Source: Gigantopelta aegis
Lineage: Eukaryota; Mollusca; Gastropoda; Neomphalida; Peltospiridae
DNA length: 64,000 bases
Reading direction: 5' to 3'
NCBI RefSeq assembly: GCF_016097555.1
Contig: NC_054706.1
Span: 80,303,825-80,367,824 of the forward strand
Part shown: positions 22,301 to 27,645 of the stretch, piece by piece
Position numbering within the stretch: position 1 is the stretch's first letter
Layout of the letters: every line of letters starts with the position of its first letter
Notes under the pieces: generated by a model
Told to the model about the DNA's origin: nothing
Database searches by the model: none
The model's input: the letters and a program-made list of their open reading frames with translations, nothing else
Translations under genes and position numbers: made by a program

Positions 22301-23274
22301 GATTCGGTTAGCAAAATGTAATTAACCAAATTAACCCTTTACAATAACTGTTTTTATTTGATTTTCGGTTTAGCGTTTTGATGCTTTAATAATCGAATAT
22401 ATTTGCCAACTTAAATTAGCAATTAGCAATTTGGCGAACAAATTCTTGAAGCTGTTTCTATGGTTAAATTGCCTGGTTCGCACACATCTGTAAAGCCATC
22501 TGATTGACGCAGACCGATACCGATAATGTTCCATACACTTAAACATCCGTAATCCATTGTATAGCTGACACCCAATAGCCGATGTATTTTTTGTGCTGGG
22601 GTGTCGTTAAACATTCATTCACTCCATTGCATAGCAGTCATTGACTGTTGTCGACTATGTTCCCATAAACATTTTCTTCCGTCTGCGGCGACCTGAAACC
22701 TGTTTTATAATTTATGGAAACCAGCACCCAATTTCACAAAGAATCGTAAACGGAGTTTTACCCGTTTTATCGAATCAGAGTAGCGTTTTACGGCTGTCAC
22801 TAGTTGTGGCTAAAGACACACGTAGACTAGCAGGTAATTGTGCACATACTTTACGTTTCACGTTCACGTTTACGGACAAACTACGTTTACTATTTTTAGT
22901 TAAACTGGCTACTGGTTTCCATTAAATATGAAACAGGTCGCAAATCGCCGCAGACGAAAGACAGTTTTTTTCGGGGAATATAGTTGGCGACTATACGTGA
23001 TTGATATCTATCGGAGTAGTTCACGTGTATAGAAACGTGATGTCTGACTTTACCCGTGTATGGTGCTATTATGACTCTTGTTGTTTACATCGGTTACTAA
23101 CTTTCAGGGTGCATGCCGTTCTGCTTGTGCTCCAACTCCAGACCAACGTGGCCGTCGTTCCTGACGATGCACGAGCACAGAAACTCGAGTGTAGCCGAAC
23201 TACGCCGGCGAGCACGTGAGCACGCGGAGGCTATGGTCGCCAGCGCCACGGAAAGAATTTACAATTCAGAATAA
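1949..23274 (+). CDS. DRGX: DRGX/PRRXL1-like paired-class homeobox transcription factor (six coding exons, complete)
   Basis: The gene model joins 1949-2033, 11192-11283, 11613-11714, 18819-19507, 21712-21791 and 23108-23274: 1215 nt, 404 residues plus stop. Every junction is GT-AG with matching phase (1, 0, 0, 2, 1). The protein starts MFCFHCPP, like the vertebrate DRGX start MFYFHCPP. The homeodomain is about residues 48-107 ([12 protein letters not shown] ... [14 protein letters not shown]) with W48, F49, Q50 and N51. Residues about 110-300 are acidic and Ser/Thr-rich, without a recognised domain. An OAR motif ([18 protein letters not shown]) occupies about residues 376-393. DRGX proteins are nuclear DNA-binding factors of sensory neurons in vertebrates and flies; a similar role here is inferred. 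The vertebrate protein is about 263 residues, so this one is longer, mainly in the acidic linker. Introns fall between homeodomain positions 12/13 and 46/47, the latter common in paired-class genes. A 5' noncoding exon upstream is likely. Confidence 0.93.
2055..2255. repeat. Dispersed element D1, copy in drgx intron 1
   Basis: It shares its framework with 34035-34230: TTATTTTCGTGG near the left, AGGTAGTAT in the middle, and TCCACGAATTACACGAAAAT at the right. The ends are roughly inverted copies (TTTTCGTGG and CCACGAA), so it may be a small inverted-repeat element. It begins about 20 bases after the exon 1 donor. Confidence 0.6.
2256..2705. other. Unassigned intron 1 sequence
   Basis: AT-rich intron sequence with no exon or repeat that I can recognise. 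Confidence 0.4.
2709..2897. repeat. 63 bp tandem repeat, three units
   Basis: ATAAGAGCAAAGTATGACAC recurs at 2711, 2774 and 2837. The units are nearly identical. Confidence 0.92.
2898..3667. other. Unassigned intron 1 sequence
   Basis: No repeat structure or exon is recognised. Short open frames here have no splice context or family resemblance. Confidence 0.35.
3668..3872 (-). mobile_element. SINE fragments (family C tail, then family A)
   Basis: 3673-3714 is the complement of the family C tail (ending in GTCGTTAAACATTCATTCAT). 3728-3872 matches the family A tail and body in - orientation (TTTATTTAACGACGC, GTCGGACATAGGGTTAA, ACAGGATAACACATACCA). The tRNA-like head is missing. Confidence 0.7.
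3895..4108. repeat. Dispersed element D2, copy 1
   Basis: It shares TGAAAACGCA, ACAATAACGCTAACCC, TTGTATACA and a TTTACAACAACAAATG-like end with 24870-25090, in the same order. It is unclassified and noncoding. Confidence 0.6.
4285..4360. promoter_or_regulatory. Duplicated E-box/CRE module in drgx intron 1
   Basis: CACGTG followed directly by TGACGTCA (4290-4303) is repeated 43 bp later (4333-4346), each followed by CGCAGCACGT. CACGTG is a bHLH site and TGACGTCA the full CRE bound by CREB/ATF proteins. A role in drgx expression is inferred from position only. Confidence 0.45.
4713..4767. repeat. (CA)n-(GT)n perfect palindrome
   Basis: A CA run meets a GT run at 4745/4746, forming a perfect 44 bp palindrome with no spacer, able to form a hairpin or cruciform. 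Confidence 0.95.
4817..4918. repeat. (CT)n then (GT)n microsatellite
   Basis: An uninterrupted CT run of about 80 bases is followed by a short GT run. Confidence 0.97.
4934..5004 (+). mobile_element. SINE family C tail
   Basis: It carries CCAATAGCCGATGTATTTTT, CGTGCTGGGGTGTAGTTAAA and a CATT-repeat end. The same tail occurs at 10825-10899, 22561-22622 and, reversed, 3673-3714. Confidence 0.7.
5005..5578. other. Unassigned intron 1 sequence
   Basis: No exon or repeat is recognised. It ends at a run of about 22 C at 5580-5601. Confidence 0.4.
5791..6899. repeat. 94 bp minisatellite
   Basis: GTCGTGGCGCTATATACGAC recurs every 94 bp (5797, 5891, 5985 and on), about 12 units with some shortened. 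The core has inverted arms GTCGT/ACGAC, and the rest is rich in GTATACATAC-type alternation. Open frames through it are by chance. Confidence 0.95.
6950..7535. repeat. Dispersed element D3 with internal 67 bp array
   Basis: The left part (GGCTCTGTTCGGGGAGATCA) and right part (CCCATTCGACTCTGTATTGT, then a GTCTTGTCGTTCA end) flank about seven 67 bp units containing CTCCTCCTATAGATGGGGCA and ATCCCTGGAATCATCCACTA. An unexpanded relative is at 15165-15335. Confidence 0.85.
7536..8345. promoter_or_regulatory. Low-repeat island in intron 1, possible enhancer
   Basis: 7780-8345 has balanced composition, no tandem or SINE homology and no convincing exon. It contains ATAATTATTAG and GGATTAGGGGAT, which resemble homeodomain sites. 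Its regulatory role is an inference from contrast with the repeat-rich surroundings. Confidence 0.25.
8346..8934. other. Unassigned intron 1 sequence with poly-T
   Basis: No gene is seen. 8887-8931 is T-rich, with an uninterrupted run near 8919-8931. Confidence 0.4.
8935..9137. repeat. Dispersed element D4, copy 1, ending in poly-C
   Basis: GTGCTTGAACATTAAATTGA, then TATAAGCACGTTAA, TCTGACCTGACTGTCATTTT and GCATACATACAT occur in the same order at 11940-12130. Both copies end beside a C run (9111-9137 here). Confidence 0.75.
9138..9436. other. Unassigned intron 1 sequence
   Basis: Nothing recognised. Confidence 0.35.
9437..9500 (+). mobile_element. tRNA-like polymerase III promoter (SINE head or tRNA remnant)
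   Basis: A-box-like TAGCTCAGTTAG starts at 9442, and a perfect B box GGTTCGAATCC starts at 9476. The A-B distance of 34 bases is shorter than in a real tRNA, and no cloverleaf closes, so this is a degenerate SINE head rather than a tRNA gene. Confidence 0.5.
9770..10290. promoter_or_regulatory. GC-balanced low-repeat island, possible intron 1 enhancer
   Basis: There is no repeat homology and GC is higher than around it. It contains a cluster of homeodomain-type cores (CAATTAA near 10093, CAATTAG at about 10114 and 10123) and a TCF/LEF-like AGATCAAAGG at about 10155. Open frames on both strands lack family resemblance. Confidence 0.35.
10304..10690. repeat. SINE family B tail fused to element D3 with 28 and 47 bp arrays
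   Basis: 10304-10370 is a family B tail (TTAACGACACCACTAGAG). 10366-10500 matches D3 (CAACTCTGCATTGTACAGAG). Within it a 28 bp segment is doubled at 10393-10448, and a 47 bp segment (CGTGCTGTAACCTCGCCGTG) occurs about four times at 10494-10676. Confidence 0.8.
10825..10899 (+). mobile_element. SINE family C tail
   Basis: It matches 4934-5004 (ACCATAGTTTAACACCCAAT, GTGCTGGGGTGTCGTTAA) and ends in (CATT)n. Confidence 0.75.
11192..11283 (+). CDS. DRGX: drgx coding exon 2 (start of homeodomain)
   Basis: The acceptor TCGTCGTTTCAG ends at 11191 and the donor CAG|GTAGTA starts at 11284. It encodes residues 29-59, including the basic N-terminal arm [15 protein letters not shown]. That run is nearly the same as in known DRGX proteins. 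It ends in phase 0 after homeodomain position 12. Confidence 0.93.
11284..11612 (+). other. drgx intron 2
   Basis: The shortest drgx intron at 329 bases, AT-rich, with a TTAA/TAAT run near 11493-11515. No other feature is seen. Confidence 0.8.
11613..11714 (+). CDS. DRGX: drgx coding exon 3 (homeodomain helices 1-3)
   Basis: The acceptor TTTTCATTTTAG ends at 11612 and the donor CAG|GTTAGT starts at 11715. It encodes residues 60-93, from [17 protein letters not shown] to NLTEARVQ. Homeodomain position 30 is Met here, where paired-class proteins usually have Thr. It is 102 nt, phase 0 on both sides. Confidence 0.94.
11827..11920. repeat. 27 bp tandem repeat, about three units
   Basis: TTAATAATTTTATAAAATAT repeats just inside intron 3. 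Confidence 0.85.
11940..12134. repeat. Dispersed element D4, copy 2, ending in poly-C
   Basis: It matches 8935-9137 across TTGAACATTAATAATTTGAT, AAGCACGTTAAATTCCGACA and GGGCATACATACATACATAC. It ends at a C run at 12119-12134. Confidence 0.75.
12265..12660. repeat. 56 bp minisatellite, about seven units
   Basis: GCCAACACGTGGACGTCTCT recurs at 12305, 12361, 12415 and 12471 and on. Each unit has a CACGTG E-box core. Confidence 0.95.
12685..12812. repeat. Two-unit tandem duplication
   Basis: ACATTTACACCATCCGACCA then AACATTGTAGGGAAC occurs twice, with a partial third end. Confidence 0.85.
12813..13310. other. Unassigned intron 3 sequence
   Basis: No gene or repeat is recognised. Confidence 0.35.
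13311..13389. repeat. (TA)n microsatellite
   Basis: An uninterrupted TA run of about 79 bases. Confidence 0.98.
13522..13850 (-). mobile_element. Full-length SINE family A with target-site duplication
   Basis: On the - strand it has a tRNA-like head (A box TAGCTCAGTGG, B box GGATCGATCC), a conserved body (GTGGTATGTGCTATCCTGTC) and the tail TGTTGAGTGCGTCGTTAAAT. A 12 bp target-site duplication TGTCCACGACAA flanks it at 13510-13521 and 13851-13862. It depends on a LINE for mobility; no protein is encoded. Confidence 0.93.
13863..14323. other. Unassigned intron 3 sequence
   Basis: No exon or repeat is recognised before the 67 bp array. Confidence 0.35.
14324..15048. repeat. 67 bp minisatellite, about 11 units
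   Basis: ACATCTGTGGTGACAGTGTT and ATCGGTGGGGCAGGATATGC recur every 67 bp (starts 14328, 14395 and on), with one or two shortened units. It is unrelated in sequence to the 67 bp arrays at 6990 and 32185. Confidence 0.95.
15165..15335. repeat. Dispersed element D3, unexpanded copy
   Basis: It aligns end to end with the flanks of 6950-7535: AAAGGATCTC, TATCCTATAGAT, GGAATCAACCACTAGTTT, CCCATTCGACTGCATTATAC, ATCAGTTTTGTCGTTCA. It shows the ancestral single-copy form of the 67 bp unit. Confidence 0.75.
15424..16560 (-). mobile_element. SINE family B carrying an 84 bp internal array
   Basis: The family B tail is at 15424-15540 (TTGTTTAACAACACCACTAG). The next SINE body segment (ATCTTTTATATACACAATCA, AGCACATACCACGGCC, ACCACTCGTGAGCAGATGGA) is repeated about 12 times with an 84 bp period to 16556. 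The tRNA-like head is not seen to the right. Since 84 is a multiple of 3, long open frames run through both strands; they are not genes. Confidence 0.92.
16840..17480. promoter_or_regulatory. Low-repeat island in intron 3, possible enhancer
   Basis: Mixed-composition sequence with no repeat homology. It has homeodomain-type cores (TAATTA at 17094-17099), a GC-rich stretch around 17300-17360 and CACGTGATG near 17247. No supported exon. Its role is inferred. Confidence 0.3.
17481..18189. other. Unassigned intron 3 sequence
   Basis: Nothing recognised. CTCCGGCAAAAATTAAGCAG near 18026 looks slightly like a Tc1/mariner-type terminus, but no partner end is seen. Confidence 0.3.
18190..18441 (-). 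mobile_element. SINE family B with an alternative tRNA head
   Basis: It has the family B tail (TTTAACGACACCACTAGAGC). On the - strand the head reads GGATTTAGCTCAATCGGTTG with B box GGATCGAACC, clearly different from the head of the copies at 29682 and 44139. The middle is shortened. Confidence 0.85.
18442..18818. other. Unassigned end of intron 3
   Basis: AT-rich, leading into the exon 4 acceptor. No other feature is seen. Confidence 0.4.
18819..19507 (+). CDS. DRGX: drgx coding exon 4 (recognition helix and acidic linker)
   Basis: The acceptor (TTAAATAG) ends at 18818. The exon opens with [14 protein letters not shown], the end of the recognition helix, and runs on for an acidic, Ser/Thr-rich stretch to FFPLMEG. 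The donor GG|GTTGGT at 19508 is weak, but it is the only nearby GT giving the phase (2) that lets exon 5 be read. If it is skipped, translation stops at 19532. Confidence 0.86.
19790..19990. mobile_element. Diverged fragment of inverted-repeat family 1
   Basis: The order of blocks (AGCCCAAATTAGATTTTACC, TATTAGGAAATAGAATC, ATATATTTGATATGCAGTTC) follows the right half of 380-755 with many changes. No termini remain. Confidence 0.5.
20296..20496. mobile_element. Short inverted-repeat element in intron 4
   Basis: The left end ACAGTTAGGGCTCAGTCACA and the complement of the right end ACAGTCAGGGCTCAATCACA differ at two positions. About 200 bp, noncoding: a MITE. The CAGGGCTC terminus is hAT-like, but no clear target duplication is seen. 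Confidence 0.75.
20497..21711. other. Unassigned part of intron 4
   Basis: No exon, SINE or tandem repeat is seen before exon 5. Confidence 0.4.
21712..21791 (+). CDS. DRGX: drgx coding exon 5
   Basis: The acceptor TCGTTTGTTACAG ends at 21711 and the donor AAAG|GTCAGT starts at 21792. Read in the phase left by exon 4 it encodes [15 protein letters not shown] and a His/Pro-rich stretch ending in PAFK. No domain is recognised; it is a spacer before the OAR exon. One of the other two frames has an early stop. Confidence 0.82.
21792..22560. other. Unassigned first part of intron 5
   Basis: AT-rich with no recognised feature. Confidence 0.4.
22561..22622 (+). mobile_element. SINE family C tail
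   Basis: ACACCCAATAGCCGATGTAT then GTGCTGGGGTGTCGTTAAAC and CATTCATTC, as at 10825. Confidence 0.75.
22645..22998. mobile_element. Inverted-repeat element in intron 5
   Basis: The ends are long imperfect inverted repeats: TTCCGTCTGCGGCGACCTGA on the left, and the complement of the right reads TTTCGTCTGCGGCGATTTGC. Similarity continues outward to a TTGTCGACTATGTTCCC-like end on both sides. Noncoding MITE, about 110 bases before drgx exon 6. Confidence 0.7.
23108..23274 (+). CDS. DRGX: drgx coding exon 6 (OAR motif and stop)
   Basis: The acceptor ACTAACTTTCAG ends at 23107. It encodes residues 350-404: a Cys-rich start (GCMPFCLC, comparable to the Cys-rich stretch of vertebrate DRGX), then the OAR motif [18 protein letters not shown], ending YNSE and TAA at 23272-23274. 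OAR motifs are reported as intramolecular modulators of activity in paired-like proteins. The final four codons and the stop lie inside the first unit of a 48 bp tandem array. Confidence 0.9.
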
Positions 23275-23648
23275 GTAGATCCACGGACACTAGATTGAGC
23301 TCAATGTTACAATTCAGAATAAGTACATCCACGGACACCAGATTGAGCTCATTGTTACAATTCAGAATAAGTACATCCACGGACACCAGATTGAGCTCAT
23401 TGTTACAATTCACAATAAGTACATCCACGGACACCAGCTTGAGCTCATTGTTACAATTCACAATAAGTAGATCCACGGACACTAGATTGAGCTCATTGTT
23501 AAAATTCACAATAATTAGATCCACGGACACTAGATTGAGCTCATTGTTACAATTCAGAATAAGTACATCCACGGACACTAGATTGAGCTCATTGTTACAA
23601 TTCAGAATAAGTAGATCCACGGACACTAGATTGAGCTCATTCTTGTAA
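23259..23648. repeat. 48 bp tandem array starting within the drgx stop region
   Basis: TTACAATTCAGAATAAGTAC, ATCCACGGACAC and TAGATTGAGCTCATTG recur every 48 bp, about 8 units. Unit 1 includes the codons for YNSE and the TAA of drgx; the others are in the 3' UTR. Open frames on both strands arise because 48 is divisible by 3. Confidence 0.95.
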
Positions 23649-24537
23649 ACTGTCGACACTGGAAATAACCCGATAAGTTAGAATCTCGTTACAATGTCTC
23701 CGACACCTTCCCTAGACCTAATCCTCTTGCTACAGTGATGACATAACCAAACTGTTTATTAGTATCATTACAAATACATTTATACACGTGTTAAGCAGCT
23801 ACCGTATGGGGTATAAACATAACTGACTGTTTAATACGGGTGGATATATATTAACTTATTTAAAATATACCGATGGAAAGAAGCAAGGCTACACAATGTC
23901 ATGCCATTTGAGACGACATTTAATTCACTGTCCGGGTAGTTATGTCTGTACGTAACGTGGAGTTCACTGCCAGTAACACAATTAACTCCCTCATACAGAT
24001 GCTGAGGGGTTTGGCTGCTGTTAATGTTTGTTCTTATTATTTATGTGTTGCCTTATTTCTCTCCATCAGTATAATAAAAATGTGACATCTTTCTACACGT
24101 TGCTGTTTAATACTGGCGACCGCTTGTCTGGTCTTGCATTTCGTGCATGTATCTATTTAAAATATTGTTCCTATAGATTGTATAATATATTGTTTGTATT
24201 AATTTTAATGAACATATGTGAGCCCCGTGCCATAGCTGGATTGTTTTGTACCTAATATAAACTGTGTTCACTTCATTTGCTAGCTGTCTCTTTTGGTTAC
24301 GTTGTAATTATGTTTGCAGGTTTTTAGTCAAGAAATAATTTGAGCAATATTTCTTTAACATATTTAGAACCCCTTGCTGCAATATTGTTTTATGCACGTG
24401 CGTGTGCGCGTTCAGATGCATTGGTGGATCAAGGGGGTGTCACAGGGGTGCCATGCCCACCTCCCTGCCTTTTTGAAATACCTTTTTTAATGTTTGTTTT
24501 TGTTTGTATTTATTTTATTATTATTAGTTTTTTTTGA
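23649..24537 (+). other. Probable drgx 3' UTR and downstream flank
   Basis: No repeat or exon is recognised. It contains the first AATAAA after the stop (24073). Confidence 0.35.
24073..24078 (+). other. Candidate poly(A) signal for drgx
   Basis: This is the first AATAAA found downstream of the drgx stop, about 800 bases after it. A second AATAAA at 26364-26369 is followed by GT-rich sequence and is an alternative. Neither can be confirmed without transcript data. Confidence 0.3.
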
Positions 24538-24692
24538 GGGGGGGGGGGGGGGTCCGGGGGGTGGGGGTGGGGGCGGCGTGTGTGATATAATTCATCATCC
24601 ACAACATATAACAGTAACCGCCCTGAGCATCTTTATTTCCATGTTCAGGGAGCATCCACCCCCCATCCCCCCCCCAACCAGCCCTCCCCCAG
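24538..24692. other. G-quadruplex-type run and nearby C-rich block
   Basis: On the + strand 24538-24573 has four G tracts of five or more. 24653-24692 is C-rich. The two could pair or form separate G4 and i-motif structures. Confidence 0.7.
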
Positions 24693-24869
24693 ATCTCACT
24701 TCATTTAGCTCGGTTCATTTACCCTCGGAATACTCAAACCTGCACTTTTTAGTATTTTGTGACCCCCCCTTACAAACTATGGAATTCGCCTCTGAGACGT
24801 CCCTTTGTTTATGAAAGCAGTGTAAAGGTTTATGGCGCTATGAATGGCAGTCCTCGTGCAAACCTTTGG

Positions 24870-25090
24870 AACCAAATATACTGAACTCCATTGAAAACGC
24901 ACCACCCATTGTTATTGCAATGTGTGAGGTGCTTCAAGACACACAATAACCCTAACCCCTGTATACAATTATGGGCTTATTTATTGTCTACCCGAAAATA
25001 CTCGTCTAAAGGAATTCAGTTTAATCTATTAGTATTTCTTCTCGTATTATGTTTACAACTGCAAATGGGATTGGTGCGTTTTTAGTGAAG
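24870..25090. repeat. Dispersed element D2, copy 2
   Basis: ACTCCATTGAAAACGCACCA, ACAATAACCCTAACCCCTGT and TTTACAACTGCAAATG align in order with 3895-4108. Confidence 0.6.
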
Positions 25091-25899
25091 TTGTGTATAT
25101 TTCACCAAGATCAGCTGTTCTTTGTAACCAAAACAGTCGACAGTGAGACGTACCCTAACAACTCCTATCTTAACTTCTTTTAGCATCAGTCTTGTACCGA
25201 AATACTGCATTAAATATGCCAATAACAGATTGGTAATCGTCAAGTATGTTATAGTTTTTATTAAACACTTAAAATGTGGTTTTATTGTGATGTATTACTG
25301 GGAAGTAGATTGACATTTATCATCGTCAATTTCTTGAGAGAAAAATAAACTTGTTTTTGGGGGCGAAGTATTTTGAGTGTTGATAGTTTAATGATATATT
25401 GTCAAGATTTATGTAGACGACACGGGCTGGGATCTTGCTACGGGAATGATGAATAGTTGACGGATTTTATTATTATTATTTTTTTTTTTATCAGGCTGTG
25501 ACAAAATCAATAAAACAGCTGTTAGGGAAAAACATCTGATTTATGTTTTAGGATTAAAGAGATAAATACATATATCCAATTTCAACACGAGTTTATAGTC
25601 ACACATTGTTAATGCTGAACCAGTGCTATTCATGGACGTTTTACCGCTTTCAAAACAAATCTAGTGCAATATCAAATCATATTTGAAAAACAAAAATTAA
25701 AATTATTTTTGCTATTACTATTGTTACTTGGTCTATTATACTACCTGATATATTCACTGCGAAAGATTGCAGATGAGGTGGAGATTTGAATGAAAAATTA
25801 TTGTACGTGAATAATAACAAGATTTAGAAATTTCATTGTACTTGATTAATACCATGCAACTGTCACTTATATACACATATAATTATTTACTGTCATTTA
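25091..25899. other. Unassigned intergenic sequence
   Basis: AT-rich with no feature recognised. Confidence 0.35.
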
Positions 25900-25907
25900 T
25901 TTAAAAT

Positions 25908-26070
25908 ATAGACGTCGTTATCTCGATGTGAAAATGACCGACTCGACAATCTCGAGATATAGATGGTTCGAGATAAACTTGTTTTTGAAAAAACCCATAC
26001 CAGAGCCATATCTCGACGTGGAGATATCCCAACTGTTGGAAATAACAGAGGTCGAGATAACGATGTGTGA
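25908..26070. mobile_element. Short hairpin element rich in ATCTCGA motifs
   Basis: It starts GTCGTTATCTCGATGTG and ends GTCGAGATAACGATGTG, so the termini CGTTATCTCGA / TCGAGATAACG are inverted. Internal CTCGAGATAT and ATATCTCGACGTGGAGATAT repeat the theme. Noncoding; likely a MITE. Confidence 0.6.
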
Positions 26071-26456
26071 ATGTAGATTTCATCTGTTGTTATATATATT
26101 GACGTTCTTAAGAATATCAGTAATTGTTAAATTAATTGAAATTAGATCCTTCATTCCACTGAATTTGATTAAAACTGGATTGAATGTGAACGAAAAACGT
26201 TAGTGCTATCACCATTCTCTTGTTATTTTAGTTTAAGTCTCTCGTGCAATATTCGTCTTTCAGGTTATATTCCTCTTTTATTTATTTTATACGTTGTTCA
26301 GACCCTTTGCTTTGGTATAATTATTTTTTCCTTTTATTGTTTCCAACTGCCAAATGTATATCAAATAAATGTGTTGTACTAATTGATAAGTGTGTTTTGT
26401 TATATGATGTATAATGTGTTATAGATGTGTAATATAAAACAAAATACATCTTAAGC

Positions 26457-26479
26457 TGGGGGGGGGGGGGGGGGGGTGT
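26457..26479. repeat. Poly-G run
   Basis: About 20 G in a row followed by GTGTAGCGGTGGTGTGTGTG. Confidence 0.95.
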
Positions 26480-26642
26480 AGCGGTGGTGTGTGTGGTGGG
26501 TATTGTTGCCTACTTCTGTATACAAAGTTATTAAAACTCGTACGGCTGCACTCGCGGTGATTTTGAATTATTTTCGATTTGTTAATCTTCTAATGTTTGA
26601 ACTTTGCATAACAATGGTAGTATTTTACAAGAACTAACAGAA

Positions 26643-26710
26643 ACACACACACACACACGCACACACACACACGCACGCACGCACGCGCACACACACACAC
26701 ACGCACGCAC
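26643..26710. repeat. (CA)n/(CACG)n microsatellite
   Basis: CA repeats with interspersed CG steps. Confidence 0.97.
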
Positions 26711-26719
26711 ATTCATTTG

Positions 26720-27130
26720 GGGGTGTAGAACAACACCTATGACTGATGCCATGGGCGATAAGAACATGAAACGGTGGTGGATAAAAAAGAGGTGTGTTTG
26801 GAGGTATGGTCCACATCTGGCCACGCCAGTAAACCTGTACATATATCCATGGAAGGTTCAAGCACATCTGTCATAGGCACATCCTCTGAGTTTTCTGGAA
26901 AGGAGGCGGTGGGGGAGAGGGTAGAAAGGGAAATGATTGCTGGCGAGGAACTTTTTCTTGAATATAAAAGAAGTGGGATACTTTTCTTCTTAGCAGCAAT
27001 GAAAAGACATTGCATACCACATCTTTGATATACCACATCTTTGATATAGCACTCGTGAAACAGCAGTTACAACCGGGAGAAGAAACCCAATAGGAATACT
27101 GACCAAGATCAATGCGACGAGAAGTCTCAC
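26720..27130 (-). mobile_element. Possible degenerate SINE remnant
   Basis: Around 26985-27120, traces of the SINE body remain (TTAGCAGCAATG, CATTGCATACCACATCTTTG with a small duplication, GATCAATGCGACGA). The rest is unassigned. Confidence 0.35.
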
Positions 27131-27159
27131 TTCACAGATGAATACATTTTACAGTACAG

Positions 27160-27160
<1 letters not shown>

Positions 27161-27240
<80 letters not shown>
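27161..27240. repeat. (GA)n microsatellite
   Basis: An uninterrupted GA run of about 75 bases. Confidence 0.98.
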
Positions 27241-27242
<2 letters not shown>

Positions 27243-27462
27243 AACTACGTTGCAAAAGTAATTTCAGAGAGCGGGGTGGGGTGGTAGTCAGAGGTCAAAG
27301 CCTGTTCAAAGAGTTTTTTGGTCAAATATATTTTCCGTTCGCTCGTCAGTCTAGACCACCTTTCTTCATAATTTTCTGCACGTGTACGCACCTTCCTCAT
27401 TAACTCACAGCCTTTTGTTATGATATCAATATTAATAAGAATCTATATTTGTCCTATATGTC

Positions 27463-27530
27463 AAACTTACCAATAGCCGATGATTAATTAATCGATGTGC
27501 TCTATTGGTGTCGTTAAAGAAAACAAACTA
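27463..27530 (+). mobile_element. SINE family B tail fragment
   Basis: CCAATAGCCGATGATTAATT, GATGTGCTCTATTGGTGTCG and TTAAAGAAAACAAAC match the family B tail. Confidence 0.7.
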
Positions 27531-27645
27531 CATTTGTCCTCTGTCTCTGTTATCCCCAACCCACCCAATTCGTCAATCTCTCCAATGGGCACGTTCTATC
27601 AATTGAACGGGAAAAGTATTTTTGTTTGTGTAAAAACAAATTGCA

